This document shows positions 8,418 to 18,181 of a stretch of DNA of 64,000 nt, in pieces. Below the pieces are notes generated by a model that did no database searches, was not told the origin of the DNA, and was given only the letters and a program-made list of their open reading frames with translations. The stretch lies in assembly GCA_005239465.1 (NCBI GenBank), contig SPAW01000005.1, positions 53,556 to 117,555 of the forward strand. The letters run 5' to 3'. The position numbers and the translations under genes were made by a program. Within the stretch, counting starts at the first letter, position 1. The number at the start of each line of letters is the position of its first letter. This stretch comes from Nitrospira sp. (lineage in GTDB: Bacteria; Nitrospirota; Nitrospiria; Nitrospirales; Nitrospiraceae).

Positions 8418-9140
8418 TTAGTCGGCCACAGCCGCAGGACGAAACACCGCAGAGTAGGCAATGCTTGGGCCAACCTTCCGCTCGAATGCAAGGCCCGCAG
8501 TGCCGGCCATCTTCTGCAGCACCCGAAGCGAGATAAAATCCGGGTCGATGAGGAGTTCGCTGATCAGAAGTCGGCCACCGGGCTTGAGTACCCGCCGTAG
8601 CTCACAGAGTGCCACAATTGCATCCGGGATTTCTCCAAGGACCCCGATCAGGTAGGCAGCGTCGAAGGTATGATCGTGATACGGAAGCTTCTGAGCGTCT
8701 CCCTGTCTTGCGACGATGTTGGCAAGGCCACGGCTCGCTGCTCGCCGTTTCAGGTCATCGATCATCTCTTGTTGCACATCGAGGGCATCGAGAATTCCGT
8801 CGGGGAGAAGCGAAGCCGCGATCGGCAGGGCGTGAACACCGATTCCAGGGCCGACCTCTAAGATGCGTTCTCCACTTCGAGGCTGAAGGATTCTCTTGAT
8901 GTGATTGGGTGAATGGGGGCCTCGGGGAACAAGGAGCACCCACCGCATGAAATAGGGCATGGCGATGGGGAACCGGCGGCTCCACACGCGGCCCGCCATG
9001 TCGGCTCCAAGGGCAAACAGAGCGCATACCGCAGCCCACAGCAGCTCGCCGCGGAACGTCATGACAACGGCTAGAACCCATGCCACGATTTCAGAAAAGA
9101 AGAGACACGCTCTAAGGAAGGCCCACGTTTGCGGCTGCAT
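8418..9140 (-). CDS. Class I SAM-dependent methyltransferase with N-terminal membrane segments
   Basis: The 240-residue protein has two hydrophobic helices at residues about 10-50, then a class I methyltransferase fold. Motif I is ILEVGPGIGVHALPIA, the acidic loop is ALDVQQEMID, motif II is GDAQKLPYHDHTFDAAYLIG and motif III is LRRVLKPGGRLLISE. This matches the Methyltransf_11/UbiE-like group. The membrane segments suggest a lipid-like or membrane-bound substrate, which is inference. It lies in the copper region in the same direction as cusA, immediately before the displaced cusA 3' fragment. Confidence 0.85.
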   Translation of the reverse strand: MQPQTWAFLRACLFFSEIVAWVLAVVMTFRGELLWAAVCALFALGADMAGRVWSRRFPIAMPYFMRWVLLVPRGPHSPNHIKRILQPRSGERILEVGPGIGVHALPIAASLLPDGILDALDVQQEMIDDLKRRAASRGLANIVARQGDAQKLPYHDHTFDAAYLIGVLGEIPDAIVALCELRRVLKPGGRLLISELLIDPDFISLRVLQKMAGTAGLAFERKVGPSIAYSAVFRPAAVAD

Positions 9141-9260
9141 GTCTTAGGGAACCTCTATGGTTGCATAATGACCGGGCGCTGAGTGGCCGGTGGTCACCGA
9201 CGCGCACAAGAAGCAATCCGATTTCCCTCCGATGCCTTGTTGGGCGGCAGGCACGAGACG

Positions 9261-9986
9261 TCACGTCTGACTGGAGGGCGACCGTGCTGAATGAGATGGA
9301 TTCCTACGCTGATAGTCTTCCTCCGACTTCATCTTCCCCCTAGGTTTCACTGCTTTCAACAGCGAGAGGGTCCCGAATGCTGTACTGTAGCGTGCGGTCT
9401 CCTCGACGCCATCAAAACCTGCCTCGCGGATCAGTTCCGGCAGCAACCCTTTCATGTTGTCGGCAGCTTCCTCAAGCCACCTGACAATGAGGGAGACGGT
9501 GACCATGACGGCATTGTGGGGCTTCCCGAAATCGGCGACATGCAACTCTCCGCCGGGTTGAAGGACCCGAAACACTTCTTTCAGCGTTTGGCGTTTCTGC
9601 TCCAAGGTCAAATGATGTAGAAGCAGACTTGAGAAGACTCGATCAAAGGAGTGGTCAGGATAAGGGAGATCGAACGCCATCCCTTTATCCAGTTTGATGT
9701 GGACTCCAGCCGTTGCGATTTTTGTGATTGCCAGAGCCAGCACCTTGGAATCTCCATCCAGTCCCACCACCTCGGCTTCTGGATGATCCTGCTTGATGAG
9801 CAGGATGAGCGTCGCGGTTCCGCAGCCAAGGTCCAACAGTCGATGACCCGGTTGAATGTGTGCTTGTTCTACAAGCCTGGGCTTGAAGACCGCTTCCCGC
9901 ATGGTCCAGCGGATCAGCGGATCATAGAGCGATGTCAGCCAGCCGAATCGCAATGCCGGGATGTAATCTGTGTGTGTGTCGGTCAT
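9261..9986 (-). CDS. Class I SAM-dependent methyltransferase, soluble
   Basis: The 241-residue protein shows motif I LLDLGCGTATLILL, the SAM-ribose acidic residue in VVGLDGDSKVLALA, PYPDHSFDRVFSSLLLHHL and FRVLQPGGELHVADFG. It begins two bases after the cusA stop codon, so it is probably co-transcribed with cusA. Unlike the next methyltransferase it has no membrane helices. The C-terminal tail after about residue 215 is Ser/Arg-rich and low-complexity. Substrate is unknown; cyclic or small-molecule methylation linked to metal stress cannot be told from sequence. Confidence 0.88.
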   Translation of the reverse strand: MTDTHTDYIPALRFGWLTSLYDPLIRWTMREAVFKPRLVEQAHIQPGHRLLDLGCGTATLILLIKQDHPEAEVVGLDGDSKVLALAITKIATAGVHIKLDKGMAFDLPYPDHSFDRVFSSLLLHHLTLEQKRQTLKEVFRVLQPGGELHVADFGKPHNAVMVTVSLIVRWLEEAADNMKGLLPELIREAGFDGVEETARYSTAFGTLSLLKAVKPRGKMKSEEDYQRRNPSHSARSPSSQT

Positions 9987-9988
9987 GG

Positions 9989-12900
9989 TCAGTTGCGCGC
10001 TGGCCCACTCTGCGGTTGTGTGGCCCTAGGAGCCGTGACGTGACCGGCCTGTCGTTCTTTCCACCAGCGCCACATCACGTAGACGGAAGGGATGACGAAC
10101 AACGTCAGAATCATGGCCGAAAACACCCCGCCGACCATCGGTGCGGCCAAGCGCTTCATCACATCGGCGCCGGTCCCGGTGGCCCACATGACCGGAATCA
10201 GGCCGAAAATATTGGCGAGACCGGCCATGCTCATCGGCCTGATGCGTTCCACGGCACCCGCGTGCACGGTCTCGATGAGGTCCTCAAGAGTCCGAAGTCG
10301 TCCAGCCGCTTGGCGCCGCTTGCAGGCTTCATCGAGATAGGCCAACATCACAGCGCTGGTCTCGGCGGCCACTCCTGCCAACGCGATGATGCCGACCCAG
10401 ACAGCAATGCTCATGTTGTAGCCGAGCCATACCATGTACCACATGCCCCCGACCAGGGAGAGCGGCACACCCAGCATGACCATGAGGGTTTCTGCCACAG
10501 AGCGGAACGTGAAGTAGAAGAGCACAAAGATGATCGCGATGGTCATCGGGACAAAGATCGTGAGCCGCTCCCTGACCCGCTGCATGAATTCGTACTGGCC
10601 GGACCAGGCGATGGTGTAGCCGGAAGGCAAGGTGACTTTTTCTCGCACCACCTGTTTGAGATCGTCCACATAGCTCCCGACGTCCCGGCCGGTCATATCG
10701 ACGAACACATATCCGGTCAACATGCCGTCTTCATCGCGGATCATCGGCGGCCCTTGCAGGAACCGGAGCGTGGCAAGTTGCGCGATGGGAACCTGCACGC
10801 CGGTCGGCGTTGCCACGAGCACTCGACGTAGCTTCTCCGGATCATCCCGCAGCTCGCGGAGATACCGCACGTTGATCGGATAGCGTTCCCGCCCCTCGAT
10901 CGTGGTATCGATGTTCTCGCCGCCGATCGCCGTCTCGATGATCTGGCCGACGTCCATCACCGTCAGCCCATAACGGGCGATCTCCTCCCGATTGATATCG
11001 AAGTCCAGAAAGTATCCACCGGACACTCGTTCTGCATAGACACTCCTCGTGCCGGGGACGTCCTTCAAGGACATTTCGAGGTGTTTCCCGATCTCCTCAA
11101 TCTGCTTCAGATCCGGCCCATAGATCTTAATGCCCACCGGCGTCCGGATTCCGGTCGTCAACATATCGGTTCGGGCCTTGATGGGCATGGTCCACGCATT
11201 GGTTACGCCAGGGAATTGGAGAGCCTTATCCATCTCATCGATCAAGCGCTCATATGTGACCCCGGGCCTCCACTGCTCTTTCGGCTTAAGCTCGACGACC
11301 GTTTCGATCATGCTGAACGGCGCGGGATCGGTGGAGGTATCGGCCCGGCCCGCCTTGCCGAACACCCATTCCACCTCCGGAAACGCTTTCAGCTTGCGGT
11401 CCATCTGCTGGAGCAGCATCGAAGCCTGCGTGACCGAAATGCCGGGAAGCGTGGTCGGCATATACAGGATCGTGCCTTCGTACAGCGGGGGCATGAACTC
11501 CGTGCCCATGCGCTGGAACGCCGGGATGACGGTGGCCGTCAGTCCGACCGCCACAACCACCACGGCGACCCGATACTGCAACGCCAGGCGCAGAACAGGC
11601 GCATAGAGTCGTTGCAGGAGACGGCTGACGGGATGACGCTGCTCGGTGATGATGTGCCCGCGAACGAGCAAGGCGAGGAGGGCCGGAATCAACGTAATGG
11701 CGAGGAACGCGCTCGCTGCAATGGCCAAGTTCTTCGTCCAGGCGAGCGGCTTGAAGAGACGGCCCTCCTGTTCCTCCAGCGTGAACACCGGCATGAACGC
11801 AATGGCAATCACCAGCAGCGAGGCGAAAATCGCGGGACCGACCTCTTTCGCCGAGTCAATGAGCACCTGAGTCCGGTCTCCGATGCAGCCATCGCGCTCC
11901 CACTCCTCCAGGCGTTTATGTGCGTTGTCCACCATAACAATGGCCGCGTCCACCATATCGCCGATCGCCACAATGATGCCGCCGATGGACATGATGTTCA
12001 TGCCGATGCCCATGAGATACATCGGAATGAACGCAATCAGCACGGCCAGCGGCAGAGTCACAATCGGCAGCAAGGCCGAGCGGAGGTGCAGCAGAAATCC
12101 GACGATCAACACGCTGACGACAATCAGTTCCTCGACAAGATTCTCATTGGCCGTGGCGATGGACGCCCGGATGAGGTCGCTGCGGTCGTACGTCGTGACG
12201 ACCTTCACCCCCTTGGGCATGGACGGTTCCAATTCCTTGAACTTAGCCTTGATCCGTTCAATGACCGCCAGGGCATTTTCCCCGAACCGCATGATGACAA
12301 CCCCGCCGACTACTTCTCCTTGGCCATCCAGTTCGACCAGCCCGCGCCGCATGTCAGGACCAAGCCGGACCGTGGCGACATCGCGCAGTAAAATGGGCGT
12401 CCCGTTCGGATTGACGCCGACGGCGATCTTCTCGATGTCCGCCACCGACTTGATATAGCCCCGGCCGCGAATCATGTACTCGATGCCGGAGAATTCCACG
12501 ACGCGGCCTCCGACGTCGTTATTGCTCTGGCGGATCGTCTCGACGATGTGCGGGAGCGAAAGTTTGTAGGCGAGGACTTTGGTCGGATCGAGATTCACCT
12601 GATATTGCCGCACGAAGCCGCCGACGCCGGCTACTTCGGCCACACCGTCAACGCTCAGGAGCCAGTAGCGCAGATACCAATCCTGGAACGAGCGTAACTC
12701 GGCAAGGTCGTGCCGGCCGGTGTCATCGATCAGGGCATACTCAAAGATCCAGCCGACCGACGTGGCATCCGGCCCCAACTGCGGCGTCACGCTGTCCGGA
12801 AGCCGGCCTGCGAGTTGGTTCATATATTCGAGGACGCGGCTCCGCGCCCAATAGATGTCCGTGCCGTCCTTGAACAAGACGTAGACATAGGAAAAGCCGA

Positions 12901-13162
12901 AGTCGGAGAAGCCACGGACAACCGTGACTTTGGGGGCGGAAAGCAGCGCGGTAACAATCGGATAGGTGATCTGATCCTCAACCAGATCGGGAGAGCGGCC
13001 CGGCCACTTCGAATAGATGATGACCTGCGTGTCCGAGAGATCCGGAATGGCGTCCACCGGCGTGTTCTTCATGGCCCAGAACCCGGCCGCGGCGAGGCCG
13101 AAAACGAGCAGGAACACAATGAACCGGTTCCGCGCACTGAATTCGATGATGCGTTCAACCAT
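9989..13162 (-). CDS. cusA: Heavy-metal efflux RND inner-membrane transporter
   Basis: The 1057-residue protein is full length for the HME-RND family. It has the initial helix, two large periplasmic loops and twelve predicted membrane segments. The proton-relay region GDMVDAAIVMVDN in the fourth membrane helix matches the Asp pair of the HME group. Its partners cusB and cusC lie upstream in the same direction, so a tripartite Cu(I)/Ag(I) pump is expected; Met-rich CusB supports a monovalent metal over Zn/Co. A 102-bp gap with a 9-bp-period hairpin repeat separates it from cusB. Metal choice is inferred from copper neighbours. Confidence 0.94.
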   Translation of the reverse strand: MVERIIEFSARNRFIVFLLVFGLAAAGFWAMKNTPVDAIPDLSDTQVIIYSKWPGRSPDLVEDQITYPIVTALLSAPKVTVVRGFSDFGFSYVYVLFKDGTDIYWARSRVLEYMNQLAGRLPDSVTPQLGPDATSVGWIFEYALIDDTGRHDLAELRSFQDWYLRYWLLSVDGVAEVAGVGGFVRQYQVNLDPTKVLAYKLSLPHIVETIRQSNNDVGGRVVEFSGIEYMIRGRGYIKSVADIEKIAVGVNPNGTPILLRDVATVRLGPDMRRGLVELDGQGEVVGGVVIMRFGENALAVIERIKAKFKELEPSMPKGVKVVTTYDRSDLIRASIATANENLVEELIVVSVLIVGFLLHLRSALLPIVTLPLAVLIAFIPMYLMGIGMNIMSIGGIIVAIGDMVDAAIVMVDNAHKRLEEWERDGCIGDRTQVLIDSAKEVGPAIFASLLVIAIAFMPVFTLEEQEGRLFKPLAWTKNLAIAASAFLAITLIPALLALLVRGHIITEQRHPVSRLLQRLYAPVLRLALQYRVAVVVVAVGLTATVIPAFQRMGTEFMPPLYEGTILYMPTTLPGISVTQASMLLQQMDRKLKAFPEVEWVFGKAGRADTSTDPAPFSMIETVVELKPKEQWRPGVTYERLIDEMDKALQFPGVTNAWTMPIKARTDMLTTGIRTPVGIKIYGPDLKQIEEIGKHLEMSLKDVPGTRSVYAERVSGGYFLDFDINREEIARYGLTVMDVGQIIETAIGGENIDTTIEGRERYPINVRYLRELRDDPEKLRRVLVATPTGVQVPIAQLATLRFLQGPPMIRDEDGMLTGYVFVDMTGRDVGSYVDDLKQVVREKVTLPSGYTIAWSGQYEFMQRVRERLTIFVPMTIAIIFVLFYFTFRSVAETLMVMLGVPLSLVGGMWYMVWLGYNMSIAVWVGIIALAGVAAETSAVMLAYLDEACKRRQAAGRLRTLEDLIETVHAGAVERIRPMSMAGLANIFGLIPVMWATGTGADVMKRLAAPMVGGVFSAMILTLFVIPSVYVMWRWWKERQAGHVTAPRATQPQSGPARN

Positions 13163-13172
13163 GCTCTTGTTC

Positions 13173-13258
13173 TTTGGTTAGTTTGGTTTGTCTCGTTTGT
13201 TTGGTTTATTCGAATCGAAACCAGACAAACCAGATAGACCAGATAAACCAGACAAACG
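13173..13258. repeat. 9-bp-period inverted repeat, locus A (cusB-cusA gap)
   Basis: The left arm is built from TTTGGTTTGTC-like units, the centre is TTCGAATCGAA, and the right arm is ACCAGACAA ACCAGATAG ACCAGATAA ACCAGACAA. The arms are complementary, so the RNA would form a long hairpin between cusB and cusA. Similar elements occur at 19080-19220 and 22446-22590. Confidence 0.85.
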
Positions 13259-13264
13259 TTATCT

Positions 13265-14506
13265 CTATTTCATTCCCGGCATACCCGCCATGCCGCCCAC
13301 GGCGGCCTTCAGTTGGCTTTCGGAATCGATCAGGAAGTTGGCTCCCGTCACGACATGCTCCCCTTCCTTCAACCCTTCTTTCACCTCGACCCAGTCACCG
13401 GTCTTGGCACCCAGTTTGACGCTCCGCCATTCGAGTTGCCCGCCTCCATGGTGAATGAAAAGCAGCTGGCGCTCCCCCGATTCCAAAATGGCGTCCCTCG
13501 GGACCACAAGTTTGGTGCCCAATGGAATCTTCAATTCCACATTGGCATACATATCGGGCTTGAGCTTCTCGCCCGGATTGTCCAGTTCGAACCTCACCTT
13601 CACCGTGCGCGTCTTGGGATCCAGCGTCGGATAGATGAACGCCACATGTCCATGCAGCTTTGTATCCGGGTCATAGGAGAGCGTCACGGTCGCGCCTTGC
13701 CCCATCTTTATGAAGGGCAACTCGTACTCGTAGATATCGGCTAGGATCCAGATATGAGCAAGATCGGCAATGAAGTAGAGTTCCGTACCCTGTGTCACAA
13801 AGGTGCCGACTCTCGCCTCCATTCGAATCACGGTTCCCGTGGCGGGCGAGTGGATCGGCAGAGCCCGTAAGACCGTGCCGGTCCGCTCCAAATCTTGAAT
13901 ATGGTTTGCCTTAATGTCCCAGAGCTGGAGCCGTCGGCGAGTGGCTTCCAACAGCTCCTTGGCGCCCCGGGACACCTCGGGGAATTCGCTCTTGCCCAGT
14001 TCCCGGTAACTTTGGAGCGCCAACAAGTACTCCTCTTGGGTCGCCACCAAGTCCGGGCTGTAGATGGTGAACAGGATCTGCCCTTTCTTGACGTGGTCGC
14101 CGATGGCGCTGACCAGTAATTGCTCGATCCACCCCTCGAATTTGAGGTTCACCCGCCCCACCAACCGCTCGTCGATTTCAACGTGCCCCACGGTGCGGAT
14201 CACTTTGTCGAGCGGACGGCGAGTCGCTTCCTGGAACTTCACCCCGATGGTTTGGAGCCGCTCGGGCGCGATCGTCATCGTGTTGGCCTCGGCGACCGGC
14301 ATTTCCTGCTTGGTGTGCTCTTCTTGGCCGTTATGGGCAGGCATCGGCATCTTGACGGGTTTCTCCGTGCCGGACGTAACGGTTCTAGGTTCCTGCGGTG
14401 AGCCGGCCGGCGAGGGCACCGGCTCGCGAGTCGTGAACCAAAATGCCATGGCAAGCCCCGCAACAACCACGATCGACAAGCCCGTGACAACCGTTTGCCT
14501 CATCAT
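13265..14506 (-). CDS. cusB: RND efflux periplasmic adaptor subunit
   Basis: The 413-residue protein has an N-terminal membrane anchor, a Met/His-rich linker (KMPMPAHNGQEEH), and the membrane-fusion core with the barrel-sandwich signature VSAIGDHVKKGQILFTIYSP and a long coiled hairpin. It ends in MAGMPGMK, a short Met-rich tail that could hand Cu(I) to CusA. It overlaps cusC by 4 bp and lies upstream of cusA. Together they form the usual cusCBA order on the minus strand. Confidence 0.93.
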   Translation of the reverse strand: MMRQTVVTGLSIVVVAGLAMAFWFTTREPVPSPAGSPQEPRTVTSGTEKPVKMPMPAHNGQEEHTKQEMPVAEANTMTIAPERLQTIGVKFQEATRRPLDKVIRTVGHVEIDERLVGRVNLKFEGWIEQLLVSAIGDHVKKGQILFTIYSPDLVATQEEYLLALQSYRELGKSEFPEVSRGAKELLEATRRRLQLWDIKANHIQDLERTGTVLRALPIHSPATGTVIRMEARVGTFVTQGTELYFIADLAHIWILADIYEYELPFIKMGQGATVTLSYDPDTKLHGHVAFIYPTLDPKTRTVKVRFELDNPGEKLKPDMYANVELKIPLGTKLVVPRDAILESGERQLLFIHHGGGQLEWRSVKLGAKTGDWVEVKEGLKEGEHVVTGANFLIDSESQLKAAVGGMAGMPGMK

Positions 14507-15897
14507 CGGCGAAGCACTCCTTCCGTGGTCCGTTCTCCGCTGTCCAACATCCGCGCTCCATCGTCGGGAGAGAAGGAGCCGGAGATCGTCAGCGGGCCAC
14601 CGGTCACTTCCTCCAGTCTCGCCAGCGCCTTCTCGTGGGCGACCATTTCACCGTGCAATTCCAATTCACTCTCCTGCAAGGTTAGGAGGCTGTTTAATAG
14701 CGTGAGGAAATCCACCTTGCCGACCCCATAGCCAGCCTGGGAGGCCTGGAGCGCCATGGTGGCCTGCGGGATAATCGCGTCACGCAGGATCGTGACGAGC
14801 CGTTCTGCACGTTGGGCCTGTACGAAATCATCCTTCACCCGAAACAGGAGATCTTGCCGTGTGTTAGTGAGACTCTCGCGCGCTTCTGCGATTTCGGACA
14901 ATGCCTGTCGCACAGCTTGCCGTTGCTTGGTCGTGTAATAGAGGGGAATGCGAATGCCGAGCATGACCTGATAGCCATTCTCATTGATGCGGTCATTCCG
15001 CAGTCCGAGGGCGCTTAGGTCAAAGTCTGGATAGTACTCCCGTCGGGCGAGCGCCACTGCTTGCTCACCCCGTTCCACTCCCTTGGCGGATGCCTGCAGG
15101 ATCGGCGAGAAGTCTTCCGCGCGTTGGGTCAGTTCCGGCAACGGCAGCGTCAGCATCGTCACGTGGACCTCATCCGGGGTTCCGAGAGGGCCGGCGGGAG
15201 GCCGGTTTAAGATCCGATTGACCGCCGCATGCAGACTCTCCTTCTGCTGGTCGAGCACCGCCAGGCGATCCAGCACCCGCGAGATTTCGACCTGCGCACG
15301 GAACACGTCCTGCTGGGCGGCCTGGCCGACGGCATAGCGAGACTTGGCCGTTTTCTCGAACTGCATCAGCAGGACCTTGTTCCTCTCCACAATCTCGATC
15401 GCCTTATGGATAAAGTGCAAATCAAAATACGTCTCCTTGAGACGGGCGATGAGGCGAAGACGTATGGCCAGATATTCTTGTTCGATCCGATCGGCCTCAC
15501 GCTGGGCCACTTCCCCTTTGAGTCGGAGTTTGCCGGGAAAGGGAATCTCCTGCCCGATCCCATACATGGCCCCCTGGAACGGCTCCACCATCGGCATCCG
15601 TTGATACCCGAATTGGACCATCGGGTCGGGGAGCGTTTGCACTTGCGGCACGACGGCCTTAGCTGCTTCCCATCGTTCTCGGGCCGCCTTAATTTCCGGA
15701 CTCCGGGCGACCAGTTCCTCGATGAGACTCTGGAGAGCAATCCGATCGTCCCCGGGTGCCGTGTGGACAACGCTATCCGAACGCGTGGCACCACCAGTCT
15801 CTTGCGCGCCGCTGGCCCACAGAGGAGTGAGACCTACGACTGAGATCGTGAGTGCAGAGAAGATCCACAACGGGATATGAATAAGTGATCGTGTCAC
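14503..15897 (-). CDS. cusC: TolC-family outer-membrane efflux channel
   Basis: The product of about 464 residues has a signal peptide and two copies of the outer-membrane efflux protein repeat, with long helices rich in Ala/Gln/Glu (for example AQREADRIEQEYLAIRLRL) and the second-repeat start GIRIPLYYT. GTG at 15897 is chosen because GGAGG lies five bases upstream; the ATG at 15921 would place that site inside the gene. It is the outer channel for the CusA/CusB pump and overlaps cusB by 4 bp. Confidence 0.9.
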   Translation of the reverse strand: MTRSLIHIPLWIFSALTISVVGLTPLWASGAQETGGATRSDSVVHTAPGDDRIALQSLIEELVARSPEIKAARERWEAAKAVVPQVQTLPDPMVQFGYQRMPMVEPFQGAMYGIGQEIPFPGKLRLKGEVAQREADRIEQEYLAIRLRLIARLKETYFDLHFIHKAIEIVERNKVLLMQFEKTAKSRYAVGQAAQQDVFRAQVEISRVLDRLAVLDQQKESLHAAVNRILNRPPAGPLGTPDEVHVTMLTLPLPELTQRAEDFSPILQASAKGVERGEQAVALARREYYPDFDLSALGLRNDRINENGYQVMLGIRIPLYYTTKQRQAVRQALSEIAEARESLTNTRQDLLFRVKDDFVQAQRAERLVTILRDAIIPQATMALQASQAGYGVGKVDFLTLLNSLLTLQESELELHGEMVAHEKALARLEEVTGGPLTISGSFSPDDGARMLDSGERTTEGVLRR

Positions 15898-15990
15898 GGC
15901 AGCACCTCCAGATAAGTGCATTGAACAAACGAATCAGCACCGCTCAACGTCCGACGATGAGCAGTGCGTGAACGCACTGGAGGTGTGGGA

Positions 15991-16353
15991 TCAGATTCGG
16001 AGGACCGAGGAAGACGCTATGGAGATAGGGACAATGGAATACGGACTGTTATCGGACCACAGAGTCTGGACTGAGAAGGCTGGGAGCACGGCACCGGCGC
16101 TGAGTATGATCGGCCCATGGTCAAGATCTCTAGCCGCGTCATTCTTTACTTGGCGTTCCGGCGATGACATGGCCGATGGCGGACACATAATCGTTCCCTC
16201 CATCGGACACGTCATTCCAGTCGTATCTTCCGCAAGCCACGCGACCTCTTCCGCCATGTAAAGATCGGGCAACGCGCACATCGCTCCGATCGCTTGGCAA
16301 AAGGCAAACGCGAACATCAGCGCGACGAACCCTGTACGGACTCGTGAAATCAT
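15991..16353 (-). CDS. Small exported Cys/Met-containing protein at head of copper operon
   Basis: The product of about 120 residues begins with a hydrophobic signal (GFVALMFAFAFCQAIGAMC). The mature part has three Cys in the order CALPDLY, MTCPMEG, and TIMCPPS, with Met beside each of the last two, a plausible copper-binding arrangement. ATG at 16353 is favoured over GTG 16374 because GAGGAG would fall inside the longer form. It is the first minus-strand gene before cusC, about 90 bp away, so it probably shares its promoter. I do not recognise the family. Confidence 0.6.
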   Translation of the reverse strand: MISRVRTGFVALMFAFAFCQAIGAMCALPDLYMAEEVAWLAEDTTGMTCPMEGTIMCPPSAMSSPERQVKNDAARDLDHGPIILSAGAVLPAFSVQTLWSDNSPYSIVPISIASSSVLRI

Positions 16354-16523
16354 GAGATCGACTACACTCCTCACCGCCTAGCGTCGCTGACCTTGACCTG
16401 CCCCCTTTGCTCCAGTCATTCTGAGAGTCCGAGGGCCTCGCTCCGGCACCCATGCGGGCGAGGGGCCCAATTCTCAGGATACGCACTGCCCACACGAATA
16501 ATCGATTGTTCTCGACGCGCCAC

Positions 16524-16896
<373 letters not shown>

Positions 16897-16911
16897 CATC
16901 CTCCTCTGTTT

Positions 16912-16931
16912 GCGGTGAAGTACTTCACCGC
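16912..16931. promoter_or_regulatory. 20-bp perfect palindrome in 5' region of small secreted gene, copy 2
   Basis: GCGGTGAAGTACTTCACCGC is a perfect palindrome just upstream of the ribosome site of 16524-16895. Compared with 2874-2893, the third base of the left arm and its partner in the right arm have both changed (A-T to G-C), which keeps the pairing. Confidence 0.65.
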
Positions 16932-16945
16932 GTTGGTTAGTGGTT

Positions 16946-17860
16946 ATTCCTTCGGAACCCCTGCATCGCTAGTGAAGGAGCAAGAGTTTTGAGCACAATG
17001 GCACACTCCAAACTCTTCAGTCAATCCCAGTTTTAGTTGAAATTGCAAAGCTGATCCTTTCTTGGTGTGGAGTGGTGATTGCCCTGACAACGATCATGAC
17101 CTCCCCCCCGAGAACTGGTCCAGGTCAATCTCTGTGCCACACCGGGGCCGCTTCGCTAATTTTTCAACTGAAGCTGACACCTTCGAATCACCTCCAGTTT
17201 GATCGACTCACCAGCATGCACGTAACTTACTAGCACTAACAGTGCCAGAAGTGTCAGAAAGGATGGTTGACAAACATTTCACAATCCCCACATTGAGATC
17301 CACATGTGGTTCCAAGTAAATTACACAACTTTGCAGGCAAAACTGCGAACCTCATACTTTGATCCTGCTGTGGCATATCGGGGCATCCGCCCATGTGGTA
17401 CCTGTGGCAAAGTGCGTCCTCCTTTACTGAGTCCGGCATCGAGATTCGTGTGCGGCTCCTTTCTTTATAGTGTTTTCTCTACACGAGCTCTTACCTTCCT
17501 CACGGGGGTGGTGTGGTCAATCCCTCGCTGCGCGTAGCGACTCGATCACTGCCTAATGATGCTATCTCCACGGTTGCTCGTCCTCTTCGCCCCCTTTTCT
17601 GTAGGATGCGGCGGTAGACTGACTGCTGAAGCGGGCATCAGAGCCGTTTTGTGCTCCGGCGTTGCCGAGCCGAAGCGCCCGCTGGGAGCGGTGGCGAGGA
17701 CTGTTCGACGTTCTGTTCAACGACAGATAGATTCCCCCGCCTGTACAGGCGGGGGAGAGCTCGTCAAATCACAGCAATCGTTGACGAACTCATCACGCAC
17801 CTCTGGCATGGACTTGGCTTTTAAAGCAAGAAGAACTTCTTCATCAACGGAGGATCTGCC
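16946..17860. other. Gene-poor 0.9-kb region with a 24-bp perfect palindrome
   Basis: No reading frame here has protein-like composition or a ribosome site. TCCCCCGCCTG-TACAGGCGGGGGA at 17733-17756 is a perfect 24-bp palindrome without a following T-run, so it is not a standard terminator. The ribosome site GGAGG of the YtxH gene lies at the right end. Nothing else was recognised. Confidence 0.6.
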
Positions 17861-18172
17861 ATGGAAAATCAGAGCGCCAAATGTTCAGCACCAGCCGTTG
17901 CCCTTGCTTTTCTTGGTGGCGCCATCGCGGGAGCCGTCGCCGGTATTCTTCTCGCTCCCAAGTCGGGGGAAGAGACGCGCCGCGAGCTAAAGGGCTATGC
18001 CAGAAAGACAGAGGAAGACGTAATCGAGAAGGCCAAGGAGGCGCGAGCCGCCCTCGATGAGACAATCGAGCGTGGCAAGCACTACCTGGCGGAGAAGAAG
18101 GCGGACGTCGAAGCGGCCGTCAAAGCCGGTCGAGAGGCGATGAAGGAGAGGATGGAGAAGTGCTGTAGCTAA
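17861..18172 (+). CDS. YtxH domain-containing stress protein
   Basis: The 103-residue protein has the YtxH signature: a Gly/Ala-rich membrane helix (FLGGAIAGAVAGILLAPKSG) followed by EETRREL and a long charged helix rich in Glu/Lys/Ala. YtxH proteins are small, membrane-anchored and often stress-induced, with no known enzyme activity. GGAGG lies nine bases before the ATG. It is 9 bp upstream of the POR gamma-delta gene and may be co-transcribed with it. The protein ends in CCS. Confidence 0.88.
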   Translation: MENQSAKCSAPAVALAFLGGAIAGAVAGILLAPKSGEETRRELKGYARKTEEDVIEKAKEARAALDETIERGKHYLAEKKADVEAAVKAGREAMKERMEKCCS

Positions 18173-18181
18173 GGGCATGCC

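Noticed and set aside
11081..12391. Long plus-strand open frame of 436 codons opposite cusA
   Set aside because: It lies entirely antisense to a clearly conserved RND pump, is rich in His/Arg/Asp from reversed codons and has no domain or ribosome site.
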